From: an uncultured Muribaculaceae bacterium
GTDB taxonomy: Bacteria; Bacteroidota; Bacteroidia; Bacteroidales; Muribaculaceae
Direction of reading: 5' to 3'
Assembly: GCA_910586565.1 (NCBI GenBank)
Contig: CAJUIT010000002.1
Span: 116,933-180,932, forward strand
DNA length: 64,000 nucleotides
The notes under the pieces are model-generated. The model saw only the letters and a program-made list of their open reading frames with translations. It made no database searches and was not told the DNA's origin. The position numbers and the translations under genes are program-made. Shown here in pieces: positions 62,165 to 64,000 of the stretch. How positions within the stretch are numbered: position 1 is the stretch's first letter; every line of letters starts with the position of its first letter.

Positions 62165-63569
62165 ATTCACCGCATTCTTAGCCTCGCAGGAACCCGAATT
62201 GGCCAACGGGCTGGCGGAATTCATGCAATCCACCACCCCTGCGGTTGGTGTACGCATCAACCCGCGCAAAGCAACGGGGGAGCAACTCGGAGTGCTCCGG
62301 GGCGCAACTCCTGTGGCATGGTGCGACCACGGCTTTATCCTGCCCCAACGACCCGATTTCACCCACGACCCTGCGTTGCACCAGGGATTATACTACGTGC
62401 AGGATCCCTCGTCGATGATTACTTCATCGGTTGTGGCTCACATCGTTAAGCTCATCGAAGAATTGCGTGGAGAAGAATCGGCATCCAACCGCAACGCCCC
62501 GCTACGCTTTCTCGACGCATGCGCCGCCCCCGGCGGGAAAACCACGGCTGCCATAGACGCACTCCCCGACGGGTCGCTTGTCGTGGCCAATGAATATGAT
62601 TTCCGCCGCGCCGAGATTCTGAAAGAGAACCTGATAAAATGGGGTTACCCCAATGTGGTGGTGAGCCGTGGCGACACCTCCCGCTTCACCAAACTCAACG
62701 GGTGGTTCGACATCATAGCCGCTGACGTGCCATGTTCGGGTGAAGGGATGATGCGCAAGGATGAGGGGGCCCGCTCGCAATGGAGCGAAGCGCTTGTGCG
62801 TGAATGTGCGCAGCGTCAGAAAGAGATTCTCTCCAACCTGTGGGCGGCACTTGCCCCGGGAGGCTGGCTCATCTACTCCACCTGCACATTCAACCGCGTT
62901 GAAAACGAGGAGATTGTGGAGTGGCTTTGCGAAACTTTCGGCGCCGAGACAATTCCGGTGCCCGTTCCCGCCGATTCGGGAATAGTGGTGCGCGACAACT
63001 GCATGCGCTTCATCCCCACGCGCCTGCAAGGGGAGGGTCTGTTCATGGCACTGCTCCGCAAACCGCGCGGAGAAGATTGCGGTCAACCGCTCACTTCATC
63101 AGCTAAAAACAAGCAGAAAACCACCCGCAACAAGCAACGCGACAAAGGGGAAACAAAAGCATCAATCACGGCCGAATTGCGCGATTCCGTAGCGCCGGGA
63201 TTCGACTTCATCACCCGCGGCGACTCCCTTTATGCTTTCCCCGCAAAGCTTGCCACGGAACTGCAACAACTCGAATCGGTGCTCGACGTAATCAACCGCG
63301 GTATTGAAGCGGGCTACACAAAGGGGCGCACCATCGCCCCGGCTCACCCGTTAGCCATGTCGACGGCATTGCAGCCCCAGGCATTCCCTGCGGTTGAAGT
63401 CGACCTCGCCACAGCTCTAAGCTATCTGCGACGCGAGGCCCTCGGCGGCTTCGACGCTCCGCGGGGCCACGTAATGCTCACACATAATTCCATACCCCTC
63501 GGTTTCATAAATCATCTCGGCAACCGCTCCAACAATCTCTACCCCCAGCCCTGGCGCATACTGAAATAA
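62145..63569 (+). CDS. RsmF/RsmB-type rRNA cytosine-C5 methyltransferase
   Basis: A 474-residue protein. An N-terminal RNA-recognition region is followed by a SAM-dependent NOL1/NOP2/Sun methyltransferase: LDACAAPGGKTTAAIDAL for SAM binding, ADVPCSGEGMMRKDE with the release Cys, and LIYSTCTFNRVENEE with the catalytic Cys in TCT. A charged linker with many Lys follows, then a C-terminal RsmF-like domain (PLGFINHLGNRSNNLYPQPWRI). It methylates C5 of a cytosine in rRNA. It begins inside the 3' end of the 7TM-HD gene. Confidence 0.93.
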   Translation: MEPIKPEFTAFLASQEPELANGLAEFMQSTTPAVGVRINPRKATGEQLGVLRGATPVAWCDHGFILPQRPDFTHDPALHQGLYYVQDPSSMITSSVVAHIVKLIEELRGEESASNRNAPLRFLDACAAPGGKTTAAIDALPDGSLVVANEYDFRRAEILKENLIKWGYPNVVVSRGDTSRFTKLNGWFDIIAADVPCSGEGMMRKDEGARSQWSEALVRECAQRQKEILSNLWAALAPGGWLIYSTCTFNRVENEEIVEWLCETFGAETIPVPVPADSGIVVRDNCMRFIPTRLQGEGLFMALLRKPRGEDCGQPLTSSAKNKQKTTRNKQRDKGETKASITAELRDSVAPGFDFITRGDSLYAFPAKLATELQQLESVLDVINRGIEAGYTKGRTIAPAHPLAMSTALQPQAFPAVEVDLATALSYLRREALGGFDAPRGHVMLTHNSIPLGFINHLGNRSNNLYPQPWRILK

Positions 63570-63644
63570 TCCGAAAAAGTGTATCAAAAATGCCACAGAG
63601 AGCTTAAAAACGTGATTTTAGCTAAGAAAACTATCTCTCAGCTA

Positions 63645-63675
63645 TTGCAGAACTACAACGGATTATTTACCTTTG
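63645..63675 (+). promoter_or_regulatory. Promoter with no gene downstream in the window
   Basis: TTG at 63645-63647 and TACCTTTG at 63668-63675, spacing 20 nt. At least 320 nt of non-coding sequence follow. Confidence 0.55.
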
Positions 63676-63903
63676 CGTAGAGTAAATTGAAAGCTACACG
63701 GGCGATACGATTCCAGTTGCATAGCACTTTTGAATAATTCCACTAAATTTAATCGGTTCAACAGCCGATTTTAGCAGGAATAATCGCAAAAAATGCCCGG
63801 CAAGCGGCTGTTAGGAATTTTCAGCCACACTCTTTGGAATCTGCACCCATTAAGGTTTTGCGGTCATCTTTCCGCCAAACTCACCGACAATCGCAAAAAC
63901 AGA

Positions 63904-63930
63904 TAAGTGGTTGTTTAACACAAACACTTA
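63904..63930. repeat. TAAGTG-type palindrome with distal T tract
   Basis: TAAGTGGTTGTTT faces AAACACTTA in inverted order, and T7 follows at 63941-63947. It resembles the motifs of the RND operon (7277, 7516, 11868). It could be a terminator or a member of that repeat family. Confidence 0.45.
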
Positions 63931-64000
63931 GCATTCATACTTTTTTTGGGCCTAATTGTAAAAAAGTAGGATGAAATCGTTGTAAGTCATTGTTACCTAC

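Larger units (their letters stand above)
63570..64000 (+). other. Non-coding region with promoter and mutually exclusive helices
   Basis: 431 bp with no credible ORF. A full promoter (TTG 63645-63647, 20 nt, TACCTTTG 63668-63675) drives rightward. Downstream, helix 1 (63751-63756/63765-63770), helix 2 (AACAGCCG 63760-63767 with CGGCTGTT 63805-63812) and helix 3 (63806-63810/63822-63826) compete for the same bases. It could be a long regulatory leader or an sRNA; the next gene lies beyond the window. Confidence 0.45.

Overview
The window looks like a chromosomal segment of a gut Bacteroidales bacterium, most likely near Muribaculaceae, Prevotella or Bacteroides. Four things support this. Many genes carry the Bacteroidetes -7 promoter box TAnnTTTG. 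There are TonB-dependent receptors and a SusD-like protein. Several large secreted proteins end in short sorting-domain-like C-termini. Typical Bacteroidetes gene orders are present, such as DUF4271-hemD-rnpA-yidD-tatD and a RelA/SpoT gene next to a 7TM-HD phosphodiesterase. The genus assignment is inference; no rRNA lies in the window.

Layout. 1-1900: macro-domain fragment, PNPOx-like protein, an NAD(P)-binding protein and its divergent HxlR regulator. 1994-2177: a palindromic repeat element. 2212-5271: a metal (probably copper) module of His/Cys-rich secreted protein, TonB receptor and HMA protein. 5333-6223: an MBL-like lipoprotein. 6387-13344: an AraC regulator divergent from a three-gene RND efflux operon. 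13448-20712: a multidomain secreted protein, a six-hairpin glycosidase and an NSS transporter. 21086-22870: ribosomal protein S1. 23167-31977: envelope and secreted proteins, including an orphan SusD-like operon with an amber codon in one signal peptide. 32353-34446: SlyD and an MFS exporter.

34654-44475 is the accessory part. It holds an AraC regulon (two hexapeptide acetyltransferases and an aldo/keto reductase) with matched direct-repeat operators. Next comes a DUF1016 nuclease gene whose last 429 bp is duplicated 5.2 kb downstream. The two copies bracket a LuxR regulator, a degenerate ThiF-like protein, a TonB receptor and a decayed mobilization cassette. A tRNA-Lys follows.

44830-64000: a secreted repeat-domain protein, then a housekeeping run (Na/Pi transporter, DUF4271, hemD, rnpA, yidD, tatD), a flippase-like membrane protein, a HigBA-type toxin-antitoxin pair, an AraC regulator, a GH71/99-like secreted enzyme, RelA/SpoT, a 7TM-HD phosphodiesterase and an RsmF-type rRNA methyltransferase. 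The window closes with a promoter followed by more than 300 nt of apparently non-coding, foldable sequence.

The most notable signals are regulatory and structural: two pairs of operator repeats with identical 22-bp spacing around one AraC gene, a divergent promoter with an exactly shared dyad centre, the 429-bp direct repeat around a mobile-element remnant, and several long perfect or near-perfect intergenic palindromes.
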